In this document: piece by piece, positions 23,234 through 32,291 of the stretch
Numbering within the stretch: the stretch's first letter is position 1
How the letters are laid out: each line of letters opens with the position of its first letter
From: Marisediminicola senii
Lineage (GTDB): Bacteria > Actinomycetota > Actinomycetes > Actinomycetales > Microbacteriaceae
Length of the DNA: 44,246 nucleotides
Direction of reading: 5' to 3'
NCBI RefSeq assembly: GCF_011057645.1
Contig: NZ_JAALGE010000019.1
Coordinates: 1-44,246 of the forward strand
Translations under genes and position numbers: made by a program
Notes under the pieces: generated by a model
The model's database searches: none
Seen by the model: only the letters and a program-made list of their open reading frames with translations
Told to the model about the DNA's origin: nothing

Positions 23234-26200
23234 ATGGGGAGATTTTCACGGGGGAACGCACGCTCTGCGCCACCTGCGGACACGACCGAGTTGGCCGCGC
23301 TTCTCGAGGTGCTCGCCGCCGTCAAGGCCGGTGATTTCTCGGTACGCGCACCGCTCGATTGGACGGGACTGGGCGGCAAGGTCGCCGACAGCCTCAACGA
23401 TGTGATCATCGCCAACCAGTCATTCAGCGAGGAACTGGGCCGCGTCACCGAGGTCGTGGGACGACAGGGCCGGCTCTCCCAGCGAGTGTCGTCCGGCAGC
23501 TGGGCGAGGGGCTGGTCAGGGAGCGCAGACTCCGTCAACGGCTTGATCGACGCCCTGGTGCAGCCCACGAGCGAGATGCAACGCGTGATCGGCGCTGTTG
23601 CGGGCGGCGACCTGAGCAAGAAGGTCACCGCCGAGGTCGACGGCGAGATGCTGGAACTCAAGAACACCATCAATGGCATGGTCGACCAGCTCAACGGTTT
23701 CATCTCCGAAGTGACCCGCGTCGCTCGCGAGGTCGGCACGGAGGGAAAGCTCGGTCAGGCCGCCGCCGTCACGATCGAGGTCGGCGGTGTCTGGAAAGAC
23801 CTCACCGACAACGTCAACCTCATGGCCGGCAACCTCACCGGCCAGGTGCGCAACATCGCCGAGGTCACGACGGCCGTCGCGAATGGCGACCTGAGCAAGA
23901 AGATATCGATCGACGTCAAGGGCGAATTCCTCGAGCTGAAGAATACCGTCAACGCCATGGTCGACCAGCTCAACGCGTTCGCGAGCGAGGTGACCCGGGT
24001 TGCCCGCGAGGTGGGAGTCGAGGGCAAGCTGGGAGGCCAGGCCCAGTCGACGGAGATCGGCGGCGTATGGAAGGACCTCACCGACAACGTCAACCAGTTG
24101 GCGGCGAACCTCACCAACCAGGTGCGGGCCATCGCCGAGGTGGCCACCGCGGTCACGGAAGGGGACCTCACCCGGCAGGTGAGCGTCGAAGCGAGCGGGG
24201 AGGTCGCAGTACTGAAGGACAAGCTCAACGAGATGATCCGCAACCTCCGGGAGACCACGCGCCAGAACATCGAACAGGACTGGCTGAAGACCAATCTGGA
24301 ACGCTTCACCCGCATGCTGCAGGGGCAACGAGACCTTGAGGCCGTCTCGAACATGATCCTCTCCGAACTCGCACCGCTGGTGTCCGCACAGCACGCGGTG
24401 TTCTACGTCATCTCCGATTCGACCGAGGGGCACGACGTCACGCTCCGCCTGCAGGCGGGATACGGATTCAGGGAACGCAAACACCTGTCGACGACGTACC
24501 GGGTGGGAGAGGGCCTGATCGGCCAGTGCGCTCGGGAGAAGAAACGCATCCTGCTCATCGAGGTCCCCGACGACTACGTGCGGATCAACTCCGGGCTCGG
24601 GTCGGCGTCTCCCCTGAGCATCGTGGTCGTGCCCGTGCTCTTCGAGGGCTCGGTCCGTGCCGTCTTCGAGTTGGCGTCCTTCTCGCCGTTCAGCCCCACC
24701 CACATGGAATTCCTCGACCAGTTGACCGAGAGCATCGGCCTCGTTCTGAACACAATCGAGGCGGACACCCGAACCGGCGACCTGCTCAGGCAATCGCAGT
24801 CCCTCGCCGAAGAATTACGGGAATCCAACGCTGACCTGGGTCGGCAAGCTGCCCTGCTGGCCACGCGCAACACCGAGGCGGAGCAGAAGAATCGCGAAGC
24901 GCAGGAATCGGCCCGACTGCTCGAGGAGAAGGCCGGCCAATTGGCGGCCTCCTCCCGGTACAAGTCGGAATTCATCGCGAACATGTCCCACGAGCTGCGG
25001 ACCCCGCTGAACAGCCTCCTGATCCTGGCCGAGATGTTGGAAAGCAACCCCGAGGCGAATATGACGGCGTCGCAGGTCGAATACGCCAGCGTGATCCGAT
25101 CGTCGGGCAACGACCTCCTCACGCTCCTGAACGACATCCTCGACCTCGCGAAGGTCGAGTCGGGCACCGTCTCCGTCGAGCTGACGGCGTCGGCCATCGG
25201 CCCGGTCTGCAGCGCCCTCCAACGGGAGTTCGAGCCCGTTGCGAAGGCCAAGTCCCTCGACTACATGGTCACCATCGCCCCGGACTGCCCGGAGTGGCTC
25301 GTCACCGACGCGGACCGCCTCCGCCAGGTGTTGAAGAACCTCCTCGCCAACGCGTTCAAGTTCACCCCCAGCGGGCAGGTCTGGCTGACCGTGAGCCTCG
25401 CTGCAGAGGGCTGGAACAGGGAAATGGAGTCCCTCGCCTCGGCCGACACGGTTCTGGCGTTCTCCGTCGTCGACACCGGTATCGGCATCGAGGAGGATCA
25501 TCAGGCGAGAATCTTCGAGGAGTTCGCCCAGGGTGACGGCACGACGGCGCGACTGTACGGCGGTACGGGGCTGGGTCTGTCGATCAGTCGCGAATACGTG
25601 CGCCTGCTCGGGGGCGAGATCACCGTCTCGAGCGAGCCCGGTATCGGCAGCACCTTCACCGTCTACCTCCCGGTCGACACCACGGCCGGCAGTGGCCACG
25701 CACCCCCCACCGCAACCGCCCAGCTCGTTCCCACTCCCCAGCACGGCTTCTCACCCGCGGCCGTCGCGGCCAGTACCCGAGCAGACGCCGAGCCGATCCA
25801 CGCCGACACGCTGTTCACAGGCTCCGCATCGCACCACGACTCACTCACGGGCACCACGCTGCTCGTCGTCGACGACGATATGCGCAACATCTTCTCCATC
25901 ACCGCTCTCCTCGAGAGATGCGGTGCCACCGTGCTTTTCGCAGAAAGCGGCTTCGCGGCGATCGACGTGCTCGGCAGGAACCCAGCCGTCAGCATCGTCA
26001 TCATGGACATCATGATGCCGGTGATGGACGGCTACGAGACGATCCGAACCATCCGGCGTGACGACCGATACTCCGCATTGCCCATTCTCGCGATGACCGG
26101 AAAGGTCGTCGACGGCGAACGAGCACGGTGCATCGGCGCCGGCGCGAACGAGTATCTCCCCAAGCCCGTCAACTCCGCCGAGCTTCTCGCGGCCCTCGCC

Positions 26201-26236
26201 CCATGGCGCCGTTCCGCTCGGGTGGTGCCGTCGTGA
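23234..26236 (+). CDS. Soluble hybrid histidine kinase with HAMP array, GAF and receiver
   Basis: A 1000-residue cytoplasmic hybrid kinase without membrane segments. Residues about 20-330 are tandem HAMP repeats, marked by recurring [19 protein letters not shown] and [16 protein letters not shown] domain (about 360-510) is followed by a coiled coil. The HisKA domain has [12 protein letters not shown] with phospho-acceptor His586. The HATPase has [19 protein letters not shown] and [11 protein letters not shown]-terminal receiver (about 875-995) has [14 protein letters not shown] with Asp925. This architecture resembles fungal group III (Nik1) and actinobacterial OsaA-like osmosensing kinases. 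GGAG at 23221-23224 supports ATG 23234. The stop overlaps the next gene (GTGA), so the three kinase/regulator genes form one unit. The signal is unknown; osmotic or redox state is a reasonable guess. Confidence 0.93.
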   Translation: MGRFSRGNARSAPPADTTELAALLEVLAAVKAGDFSVRAPLDWTGLGGKVADSLNDVIIANQSFSEELGRVTEVVGRQGRLSQRVSSGSWARGWSGSADSVNGLIDALVQPTSEMQRVIGAVAGGDLSKKVTAEVDGEMLELKNTINGMVDQLNGFISEVTRVAREVGTEGKLGQAAAVTIEVGGVWKDLTDNVNLMAGNLTGQVRNIAEVTTAVANGDLSKKISIDVKGEFLELKNTVNAMVDQLNAFASEVTRVAREVGVEGKLGGQAQSTEIGGVWKDLTDNVNQLAANLTNQVRAIAEVATAVTEGDLTRQVSVEASGEVAVLKDKLNEMIRNLRETTRQNIEQDWLKTNLERFTRMLQGQRDLEAVSNMILSELAPLVSAQHAVFYVISDSTEGHDVTLRLQAGYGFRERKHLSTTYRVGEGLIGQCAREKKRILLIEVPDDYVRINSGLGSASPLSIVVVPVLFEGSVRAVFELASFSPFSPTHMEFLDQLTESIGLVLNTIEADTRTGDLLRQSQSLAEELRESNADLGRQAALLATRNTEAEQKNREAQESARLLEEKAGQLAASSRYKSEFIANMSHELRTPLNSLLILAEMLESNPEANMTASQVEYASVIRSSGNDLLTLLNDILDLAKVESGTVSVELTASAIGPVCSALQREFEPVAKAKSLDYMVTIAPDCPEWLVTDADRLRQVLKNLLANAFKFTPSGQVWLTVSLAAEGWNREMESLASADTVLAFSVVDTGIGIEEDHQARIFEEFAQGDGTTARLYGGTGLGLSISREYVRLLGGEITVSSEPGIGSTFTVYLPVDTTAGSGHAPPTATAQLVPTPQHGFSPAAVAASTRADAEPIHADTLFTGSASHHDSLTGTTLLVVDDDMRNIFSITALLERCGATVLFAESGFAAIDVLGRNPAVSIVIMDIMMPVMDGYETIRTIRRDDRYSALPILAMTGKVVDGERARCIGAGANEYLPKPVNSAELLAALAPWRRSARVVPS

Positions 26237-27822
26237 ACACCCGGGTCATGCAGGTAGACGTCCAGCCGTCCGTAAACGAACCGGAGAGTGCTCCGTTGGT
26301 TCACATCCTCATCGTCGACGACGACTCGAGCAAGCGGTTCGCCTTGAAGGCGGCGTTACAACCGCTCGGATACACCGTCGTGGAGGCCGACTCGGGATAT
26401 GCCGCCCTGCGCTGCGCCATGACGCAGGATTTCGCGGTGATCCTGCTCGACGTGCGAATGCCGATCATGGACGGTTTCGAGACGGCCCAGTTGCTTCGGC
26501 AGCGCCGACAGTCGGAGCTCACGCCCGTCATCTTCATCACGGCCCACGACAGCGAGGCAATCGCCAATCTCACGGCCTACGACGCTGGCGCCGCCGACTT
26601 CATCTACAGTCCGGTGCCCCCGAGCCAGCTCCGGGCGAAAGTCCGGGTGTTCGCCAACCTCTACCTGCGCGCCGAAGCCCTGGCCCGACAGGCCAGGGAG
26701 ATCAGGGAATCCGCCGACGAACTGACCCTGCTCACCGACTCCGCCCCCATCGGCATCTTTCGCACCGACCTCAACAATTGCTACACCTACGTGAACCCGC
26801 GGTGGACCGAGTTGACAGGAATTACCGCAGACCAGGCCGTCGGAAACCCGTGGGAGATCCTGCTCAGTCCGACCCAGGTCACCGCCCTCGTCGGCGCCAG
26901 GCCAGACGTCGGCCGGGTCGGCCCGCCGTTCTCGCACCGGTTCGAGATCACCCGCCACGAGACCATTCGCACCATGCTCCACGTCGCCAAGCCCGTCTTC
27001 GGCGGTGAAGGGACATCCTCCGGCTGGGTCGGAACACTGTCCGACGTCACCGACGAGATGCAGTGGCGGGCGGAGGCCACGGCCACTCGCGATGCCGCGG
27101 TGGCAGCGAACGAGATGCAGAGCAACTTCGCGGCATCCGCGTCACACGAACTGAGAACGCCCACGGCTTCGGTGCTCGGCTTCATCGAGGAGGTACTGGA
27201 GAACCCGGACCTCGCCGCCGAGGACCGGGAATACCTGAATATCGCCCACCGGAATGCGAAGCGGTTGAGCAAGCTCATCGACGACCTCCTCATCGTCGGC
27301 GAGGCAGACATCGGTGCCGCCATGATGCACACCGAATCCGTGCCCGTTCTCGCACTGGTCGAGTTCGTGGTGACGTCGTTCGCTGCAACGGCCCAGGCGA
27401 CGCAGGTCGACATCGTCGTCGAAACGGATGCAGAAACGGATGCGCCAGCCGACACCCTCACCGTCGAAGCCGACCCGCTGCGCCTCGAACAGGCGCTCTC
27501 GAACCTCATCAGCAACGCGGTGAAGTTCAACAGGGACGGCGGGCAGGTGACGATCAGTATCGGCGGGTTCGGCGACACCGTGCGAATCGCAGTTCAGGAC
27601 ACCGGGATTGGCATCGAAGCGGCATCCATCGATCGCATCTTCGATCGCTTCTTTCGTACGGCTGGCGCCCTGAACGTCGGCGTCAAGGGCTCCGGTCTCG
27701 GCCTGGCCATAGCGCAGCGAATGGTGGAGGCGCAGAACGGAACGATGTCGGCGACCAGCGTGCTCGGCGAGGGTTCCACGTTCACGATCACCCTTCCGGC
27801 TATCCACCCGCGCGGCGACTGA
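26233..27822 (+). CDS. Receiver-PAS-histidine kinase
   Basis: A 529-residue protein with an N-terminal receiver (about 20-140; VDDDSSKRF and ILLDVRMPIMDGFE), a short coiled coil, and a PAS domain (SAPIGIFRTDLNNCYTYVNP). The HisKA domain contains ASASHELRTPTASVLGF. The HATPase has ISNAVKFNRDGG, DTGIGIEAAS and GSGLGLAIAQ. GTG 26233 overlaps the previous stop by four bases and is taken as the start; ATG 26248 is an alternative. The order receiver then kinase suits an intermediate that accepts phosphate from the hybrid kinase and also signals itself. There are no membrane segments. Confidence 0.9.
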   Translation: MNTRVMQVDVQPSVNEPESAPLVHILIVDDDSSKRFALKAALQPLGYTVVEADSGYAALRCAMTQDFAVILLDVRMPIMDGFETAQLLRQRRQSELTPVIFITAHDSEAIANLTAYDAGAADFIYSPVPPSQLRAKVRVFANLYLRAEALARQAREIRESADELTLLTDSAPIGIFRTDLNNCYTYVNPRWTELTGITADQAVGNPWEILLSPTQVTALVGARPDVGRVGPPFSHRFEITRHETIRTMLHVAKPVFGGEGTSSGWVGTLSDVTDEMQWRAEATATRDAAVAANEMQSNFAASASHELRTPTASVLGFIEEVLENPDLAAEDREYLNIAHRNAKRLSKLIDDLLIVGEADIGAAMMHTESVPVLALVEFVVTSFAATAQATQVDIVVETDAETDAPADTLTVEADPLRLEQALSNLISNAVKFNRDGGQVTISIGGFGDTVRIAVQDTGIGIEAASIDRIFDRFFRTAGALNVGVKGSGLGLAIAQRMVEAQNGTMSATSVLGEGSTFTITLPAIHPRGD

Positions 27823-27824
27823 CC

Positions 27825-28268
27825 GTGGTCGGTGCCGCACACCCGCGCACCGTGCTCGTCGCAGACGACACGGCCGACCTGCTGACCCTGGTGACCCGGT
27901 GGTTGGTGAAGGCCGGCTATGACGTCATTGCGGCGTCCGATGGGCGGATGGCGCTCGACCTGATCCGGGAGCGTTCGCCCCAGGTCGTGGTCCTCGACAT
28001 CGTCATGCCGAAGCTGAGTGGAGTCGACGTGCTCCACGAATTACGAGCCGATCCGAACTTGGCCGCGATTCCCGTGATCCTCATGAGCGCGGGTTTTCAG
28101 GGGGAGGTCGACGCAGCGGGCGTTCCCATCGGGGCAGACAGCTTCGTCGCCAAGCCCTTCGCAGCCGTAGAGCTGCGGGAGCGTCTCGAGCAGCAGTTCG
28201 CCAGAATCGAATCGCGTGCCCAGCCAGACCGCCGTGCCGAAGACGCCATCGAACAGCGAGAGGGCTAG
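27825..28268 (+). CDS. Single-domain response regulator
   Basis: A 147-residue receiver without an output domain. Acidic pair VADDTADL, phospho-acceptor in VVVLDIVMPKLSGVDVL, the LMSAG switch segment and the FVAKPFAA lysine are all present. It starts at GTG 27825, two bases after the preceding stop; GTG 27852 is possible too. After the receiver there is only a charged tail. It probably serves as phosphotransfer or diffusible output of the three-gene relay, so the DNA- or protein-level output must lie elsewhere. Confidence 0.88.
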   Translation: MVGAAHPRTVLVADDTADLLTLVTRWLVKAGYDVIAASDGRMALDLIRERSPQVVVLDIVMPKLSGVDVLHELRADPNLAAIPVILMSAGFQGEVDAAGVPIGADSFVAKPFAAVELRERLEQQFARIESRAQPDRRAEDAIEQREG

Positions 28269-28300
28269 CGTCGACGTACACCCTCGCCATTGGAGTTTCC

Positions 28301-29272
28301 ATGCACATCGTCGTCACCGGGGGAAGCGGCCACATCGGCTCCTTCCTCATCCCGCGCCTCGTACGCGCCGGACACGAGGTCACCAACATCACCCGCGGCA
28401 CCAGTACCGCCTACACGAGCGGCCCCGAATGGGAGCAGGTGCGGCAGGTCACCGCCGATCGGGAGCAAGAAGACACCGACGGCGTCTTCGGTGCGCGCGT
28501 TCGCGACCTAGCGCCCGACGCGGTGATCGACCTGGTGTGCTTCACCGTCGAGTCGGCCGCGGCGCTCGTTGAGAGCATCCGCGGTCACGTCGGGCACCTC
28601 GTCCACTGCGGTTCCGTCTGGCGCTACGGACCCACGCTCAAACTCCCGATCCGGGAGGGTGAGGGCACCCCGGCCATCGACGAGTACGGCACCCAGAAAG
28701 AAGCCATCGCCCAATACCTGAAGGCAGAGACAGCGCGGGGCGGCCTCGTTACGACGTCCCTGCATCCCGGCCACATCTCGGGCCCCGGCTGGCACCCCAT
28801 CGGGCCGCTGGGCAACCTCGACCCCGCCGTGTGGCGCACCCTTTCCGAGGGTGGGGAGCTGCGCATGCCCGGCTCGGGCGCGGAGTCGATGCACCACGTC
28901 CACGCCGACGATGTCGCCCAGGCATTCGAACTCGCGACCCGGAATGTGGATGCCGCGGCGGGCGAGGACTTTCACATCGTCGCCCCCTCTGCGCTCACGG
29001 TTCGCGGCTACGCGCAGATCGCGTCGGGCTGGTTCGGCCAGGAGGCGACCCTGCAGAGTGTCGGCTGGGAGGAATTCCGACGGTCGACACCCACCGAGTT
29101 CGCGGACGCCAGTTGGGGGCACCTTCACCGGAGCCAATACTTCTCCATCGATAAGGCGCGCACGCTTCTGGGGTACGCGCCCCACTATGAACCGGAGGCC
29201 GTCATTCTCGAGTCCATTCGACACTTGATCGAGCGGGGAGAGCTCGGCGTGTCAGTACCACTCGCGGTCTAA
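28301..29272 (+). CDS. NAD(P)-dependent epimerase/dehydratase-like protein
   Basis: A 323-residue extended short-chain dehydrogenase-type protein. The N-terminal VVTGGSGHIGSFLIPRL is the Rossmann nucleotide-binding motif. Later elements are HCGSVWRYGPT, YGTQKEAIAQYL (the YxxxK catalytic pair) and HVHADDVAQAFELA. These proteins act on nucleotide sugars or related hydroxy/keto compounds, but the precise substrate is not visible. GGAG at 28290-28293 supports ATG 28301. It follows the response regulator by 32 bp on the same strand and may be transcribed with it. A weak GACCC/GGGTC hairpin follows the stop. Confidence 0.85.
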   Translation: MHIVVTGGSGHIGSFLIPRLVRAGHEVTNITRGTSTAYTSGPEWEQVRQVTADREQEDTDGVFGARVRDLAPDAVIDLVCFTVESAAALVESIRGHVGHLVHCGSVWRYGPTLKLPIREGEGTPAIDEYGTQKEAIAQYLKAETARGGLVTTSLHPGHISGPGWHPIGPLGNLDPAVWRTLSEGGELRMPGSGAESMHHVHADDVAQAFELATRNVDAAAGEDFHIVAPSALTVRGYAQIASGWFGQEATLQSVGWEEFRRSTPTEFADASWGHLHRSQYFSIDKARTLLGYAPHYEPEAVILESIRHLIERGELGVSVPLAV

Positions 29273-29436
29273 CGCAGGGGACCCGTTGCGGGGTCTGGTT
29301 GGCGAGTGACCCTCGACTCATCGTGGGAGCATGTTCGGGCACGGCGTTGCGCCAACGCCCCCCCCGGCGCAGAGGGGCGCGCCTGCTCGATGCGCAACGG
29401 GTTCATTACCCAGCACCGTGACCGCACAATGGGCAC

Positions 29437-29766
29437 ATGAGCGACGACGACGCAAAGACCCGAGAAGACTTCCGCGATGCGGTGAACATGACGCCCGCCG
29501 AGTTAAAGACGTGGCTCGAGACGGACGATTCGAGAGCGGTCGGGCAGAAGGACGGCGGGAGCGAGTCGGTCGGACACGAAAGCGGACGACACATCATCCG
29601 AATCCTCGAGAAGAACAAATCGAACCTCACGTCTGACGACTACGCGCACATGCGCAAGGTGGTCGGATATGTGCACCGACACCGGGCCCAGCGACCGGAG
29701 CACGACGTCGAGCACTCACGGTGGCGGTACTCCCTGATGAACTGGGGCCACGACCCGCAGAAATAG
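29437..29766 (+). CDS. DUF3140 family protein
   Basis: A 109-residue soluble protein matching what I know of DUF3140: AVNMTPAELKTWLET, GHESGRHIIRILEKNK, DYAHMRKVVGYVHRH and WRYSLMNWGHDP at the C-terminus. The family is widespread in actinobacteria and some proteobacteria; its biochemical role is not established. The start has no strong Shine-Dalgarno sequence but matches the family's N-terminus. The 164-bp gap upstream holds only a weak terminator-like hairpin. Confidence 0.85.
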   Translation: MSDDDAKTREDFRDAVNMTPAELKTWLETDDSRAVGQKDGGSESVGHESGRHIIRILEKNKSNLTSDDYAHMRKVVGYVHRHRAQRPEHDVEHSRWRYSLMNWGHDPQK

Positions 29767-29830
29767 ACGGCGTGGTGGTTCGGGCGAGCTAGCAGACGGA
29801 GCCGATGTGGCCCCTTTCCCCGTGGTCAGG

Positions 29831-30496
29831 TCAGGGTGCGGTGAATCGGGCGTCGACCGCCGCGGAGACCTCGATCTCCTCGGGGTGGAGGGAGATACCG
29901 GGGGCCGCTGCGGGTGCTGAGCGGAGCATCATCGACTGCTCGAAACCCGTCGCAGGTCGACCGGCATCCGTGAGCATCCCGGCGTCTGCCAGCGCTGTCA
30001 CCCGCACGGCATCGATCCCGATGGTTCGGGCATACACGGTCGCCTTCGCCACGGCATCCTGCACGGCCCGCTGGCGCACATCGTCGAGGGTGGCCAGCCG
30101 GGTCGGCTCGGTGAGGGACCACGACACCCCCTCCACGGCGATACCCGGCATCGCCGCGACATCGTCGACGAAGCCATCGAGGAACACGAAGTCATCGATG
30201 ACGACGGAGAACCGCATCGTGGCGTGGTGCACATGGTCCTGCTGCACTCCGTCTGGTGTCCACGGTCGCTCAGCCCAGACGCGCACCGATTCGTTGGCGG
30301 AGGAGACCAGCGGGCTGGGGTGGCGGTCGGTTGCCCTGACGATGGCCTGGATGAGCCGGTCAGCAGTGCTGGTCAACGCCGCGACCACGGCGTCCCGCAC
30401 GGGCCCGTCGTGCTGGATCGTGAGGTCGACAGTCGCCAGTTCGGGTGCGAGCAACGCCATGTGCTCGCCTCGGACCGTGATCGTCGTGTGCGTCAT
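29831..30496 (-). CDS. SIMPL domain (DUF541) protein
   Basis: A 221-residue protein with the SIMPL/DUF541 pattern: an N-terminal ITVRGEHMALLAPE and later the DDVRQRAVQDAVAKATVYAR helix, followed by paired beta strands. ATG 30496 is six bases after GGGAG. No signal peptide is seen, so unlike many family members this copy is probably cytoplasmic. Family members are linked to stress or signalling; no enzyme activity is established. It lies 67 bp downstream of the GAP-family gene on the same strand. Confidence 0.8.
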   Translation of the reverse strand: MTHTTITVRGEHMALLAPELATVDLTIQHDGPVRDAVVAALTSTADRLIQAIVRATDRHPSPLVSSANESVRVWAERPWTPDGVQQDHVHHATMRFSVVIDDFVFLDGFVDDVAAMPGIAVEGVSWSLTEPTRLATLDDVRQRAVQDAVAKATVYARTIGIDAVRVTALADAGMLTDAGRPATGFEQSMMLRSAPAAAPGISLHPEEIEVSAAVDARFTAP

Positions 30497-30563
30497 GTCA
30501 CTCCCGTCCTGGGTCAGCGCCGCCCGTGCCGATGTTTGCTCCCCGGATTCTGTCATGCGGTCG

Positions 30564-31229
30564 TCAGGGCCAGAAGGCAATGGTCAGCACCGCGATGGCC
30601 AGGGCGATGAGACCGACCGCTGCCGGCACGGATCGCCGGACGGTTCCGGTTGAGAATCGCGTCAATACCTTTCCCAGGCGCGCCCTGACTGTGTCGCCAT
30701 GTGCCATCCCGAGGGCGAGAAGGACCAGGCACGGGATGCAGTACACGACGGCATACCCGGCGAGCACGAGCAAACCGACAGGCAGGTCCACGCTCGCGGC
30801 GATCATTCGTTCGATGGCGATGAAGTACGGAAATGCGTTCGGCAGGTCGGCCCCGGTGACCAGGATGCCGAGCGGGAACGCGGTCCACACCCCGAACCAC
30901 GACGGCAGGTCGATGCCCTTCCGCTCGCGATCCTTCAGGCGGCGCACCCCGGCGACGGCCAGGGTGATCGCGGCGATCAGGAACACCGCGCGACGAAGCC
31001 AGACCAGCCCCTCGCCCACGGCGTTCGCGGCCGCGGAGGCGCCGACGAAGATGAGCAGCCCGAGCGCGAATACCGTGCTCATTGCGCCCAGCACGAACAC
31101 CAGCGCCGATCCGACCGGCCTGTGCCGAACGGTGAGCAGGATCAGGGTGATGACGACAATGGTCGCCGGGTTGAGTGAATCCGCGAGCGCGAGACCCGCG
31201 ATCACGGCGAGGAGGCCACCGTCAATCAC
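30564..31229 (-). CDS. GAP family (LysE-like fold) membrane protein
   Basis: A 221-residue inner-membrane protein with six hydrophobic segments. LADSLNPATIVVITLIL at the N-terminus and TGADLPNAFPYF in the second half are typical of the GAP/Sap family, related to LysE- and CcdA-type carriers. Mycobacterial relatives are tied to lipid export; others are annotated as cation resistance. The GTG start (31227-31229) overlaps the TetR stop by eight bases, so TetR and this protein are coupled and the regulator probably represses its own transporter operon. The substrate is unknown. Confidence 0.82.
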   Translation of the reverse strand: MIDGGLLAVIAGLALADSLNPATIVVITLILLTVRHRPVGSALVFVLGAMSTVFALGLLIFVGASAAANAVGEGLVWLRRAVFLIAAITLAVAGVRRLKDRERKGIDLPSWFGVWTAFPLGILVTGADLPNAFPYFIAIERMIAASVDLPVGLLVLAGYAVVYCIPCLVLLALGMAHGDTVRARLGKVLTRFSTGTVRRSVPAAVGLIALAIAVLTIAFWP

Positions 31230-31734
31230 GGGACGACCCGCGGTTCAGCCAGTGCACGACCGCGTCGATGTCGGGCGCGGGACTGTCGGCGGTGACGCCG
31301 TTCAGCAGCATCCCATCACCCACGAGGCGAACCACCGAGGCCGCCACCGGGTCCCCGGTTTCGCCAGCGAACAGGCGCTCCCATCGCCGGGTCGCGTCGA
31401 CTGTCTGCTGCAGGAGCGTGTCGGTCAGCGTGGCGTGATCGGTGAGCAGGATCAGCATGGCCCGATACAGGGCAGCCTCGTCGGGGGATGACGACAGGCG
31501 CAGCCAGGTCTCGACGACGTCGCCGCGCCCGGCGGCAGCGGTCAGTGCCGCATCCATGTCGTCTATTGCCTGCACGGCGATGCCCTCCACCAGGGCGGCG
31601 CGCGACGTGAAGTGGTGCATGAGCCCACCCTTCGACACCTCCGCCTGCCGTGCGATGACGTCCATCGACGGCACCGACCCCGTCTGGATCGCGAGTCGCC
31701 GAACGGTCTGCAGGATGTGTTGCCTTGTTCCCAT
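31222..31734 (-). CDS. TetR family transcriptional regulator
   Basis: A 170-residue repressor. The N-terminal helix-turn-helix spans PSMDVIARQAEVSKGGLMHHF, with the typical GGLMHHF recognition helix, and an all-helical ligand domain follows. ATG 31734 fits the family's N-terminus (MGTRQHILQTVRRLA). The gene precedes and overlaps the GAP-family carrier. A palindromic operator lies 20 bp upstream, which points to autoregulation and a small-molecule signal linked to export. Confidence 0.9.
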   Translation of the reverse strand: MGTRQHILQTVRRLAIQTGSVPSMDVIARQAEVSKGGLMHHFTSRAALVEGIAVQAIDDMDAALTAAAGRGDVVETWLRLSSSPDEAALYRAMLILLTDHATLTDTLLQQTVDATRRWERLFAGETGDPVAASVVRLVGDGMLLNGVTADSPAPDIDAVVHWLNRGSSRD

Positions 31735-31753
31735 CACACGACGATAGCACGAG

Positions 31754-31773
31754 AACCGACCGACTGGTCGGTT
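31754..31773. promoter_or_regulatory. TetR-type operator
   Basis: AACCGACC-GACT-GGTCGGTT is a perfect 8+4+8 palindrome, similar to operators of the AcrR/TetR group. It lies 20 bp before the TetR start and overlaps the likely -35 region of the minus-strand promoter; TATCGT on the minus strand at 31741-31746 may be the -10. Confidence 0.75.
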
Positions 31774-31872
31774 TGTGGCGGCCTGCTCTAATGGTGGTAG
31801 CACTGGTTATGCTCGCAACCGCGACACGTCGACGAGCGCCGCGCCGGACCATGGATCCGACAGGATGAGGGA

Positions 31873-32151
31873 ATGGATTTCGCCTCGCATCACCTGACCG
31901 CAGAGCTCGAGGAGCCGGCCGGTACGCGCACTCGGCGCCTGCTCCGTCGGGCATCGGCCATAGTTCGCGCCGCCTGGGGCGACGTCGATGTCGACGCCGA
32001 CCTCGTCGTGCGCCGGCGCGAGAGCGGAGCCGAGGTCCTGCGCACCGCCGCCGACGTCGGCGACCCGCACATTCTTCTCCAGACGGTTCGTCGCGACCTC
32101 GAGACCAAGACCGTCGAGGAGTTCGTGCGCGAGTGGCGCATTCTCGACTGA
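31873..32151 (+). CDS. Small hypothetical protein
   Basis: A 92-residue acidic/basic mixed protein with no recognised domain. It contains TRTRRLLRRASAIVRAAW, DVDADLVVRRRESGAEVLRT and a C-terminal ETKTVEEFVREWRILD. A GAGGGA purine run precedes ATG 31873 closely. Codon-position GC bias fits a coding gene. It is divergent from the TetR gene. I do not know a function. Confidence 0.6.
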   Translation: MDFASHHLTAELEEPAGTRTRRLLRRASAIVRAAWGDVDVDADLVVRRRESGAEVLRTAADVGDPHILLQTVRRDLETKTVEEFVREWRILD

Positions 32152-32291
32152 CCATGTGGGGCCCGCCCCGCGTATTACGCTGAGTTCGATTCACCACAGT
32201 CGGCACCTGTCGGGTCACGCTGCCTGCGCCGGCACACTCGTCATGCCTCGTGCGACGCGCCTGGTCTCGCTGCAACGAACGGAATGACCCT

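Noticed and set aside
22944-23405. Plus-strand frame through the hairpin region
   Set aside because: It runs through all the inverted repeats and into the kinase gene out of frame, with no ribosome binding site.
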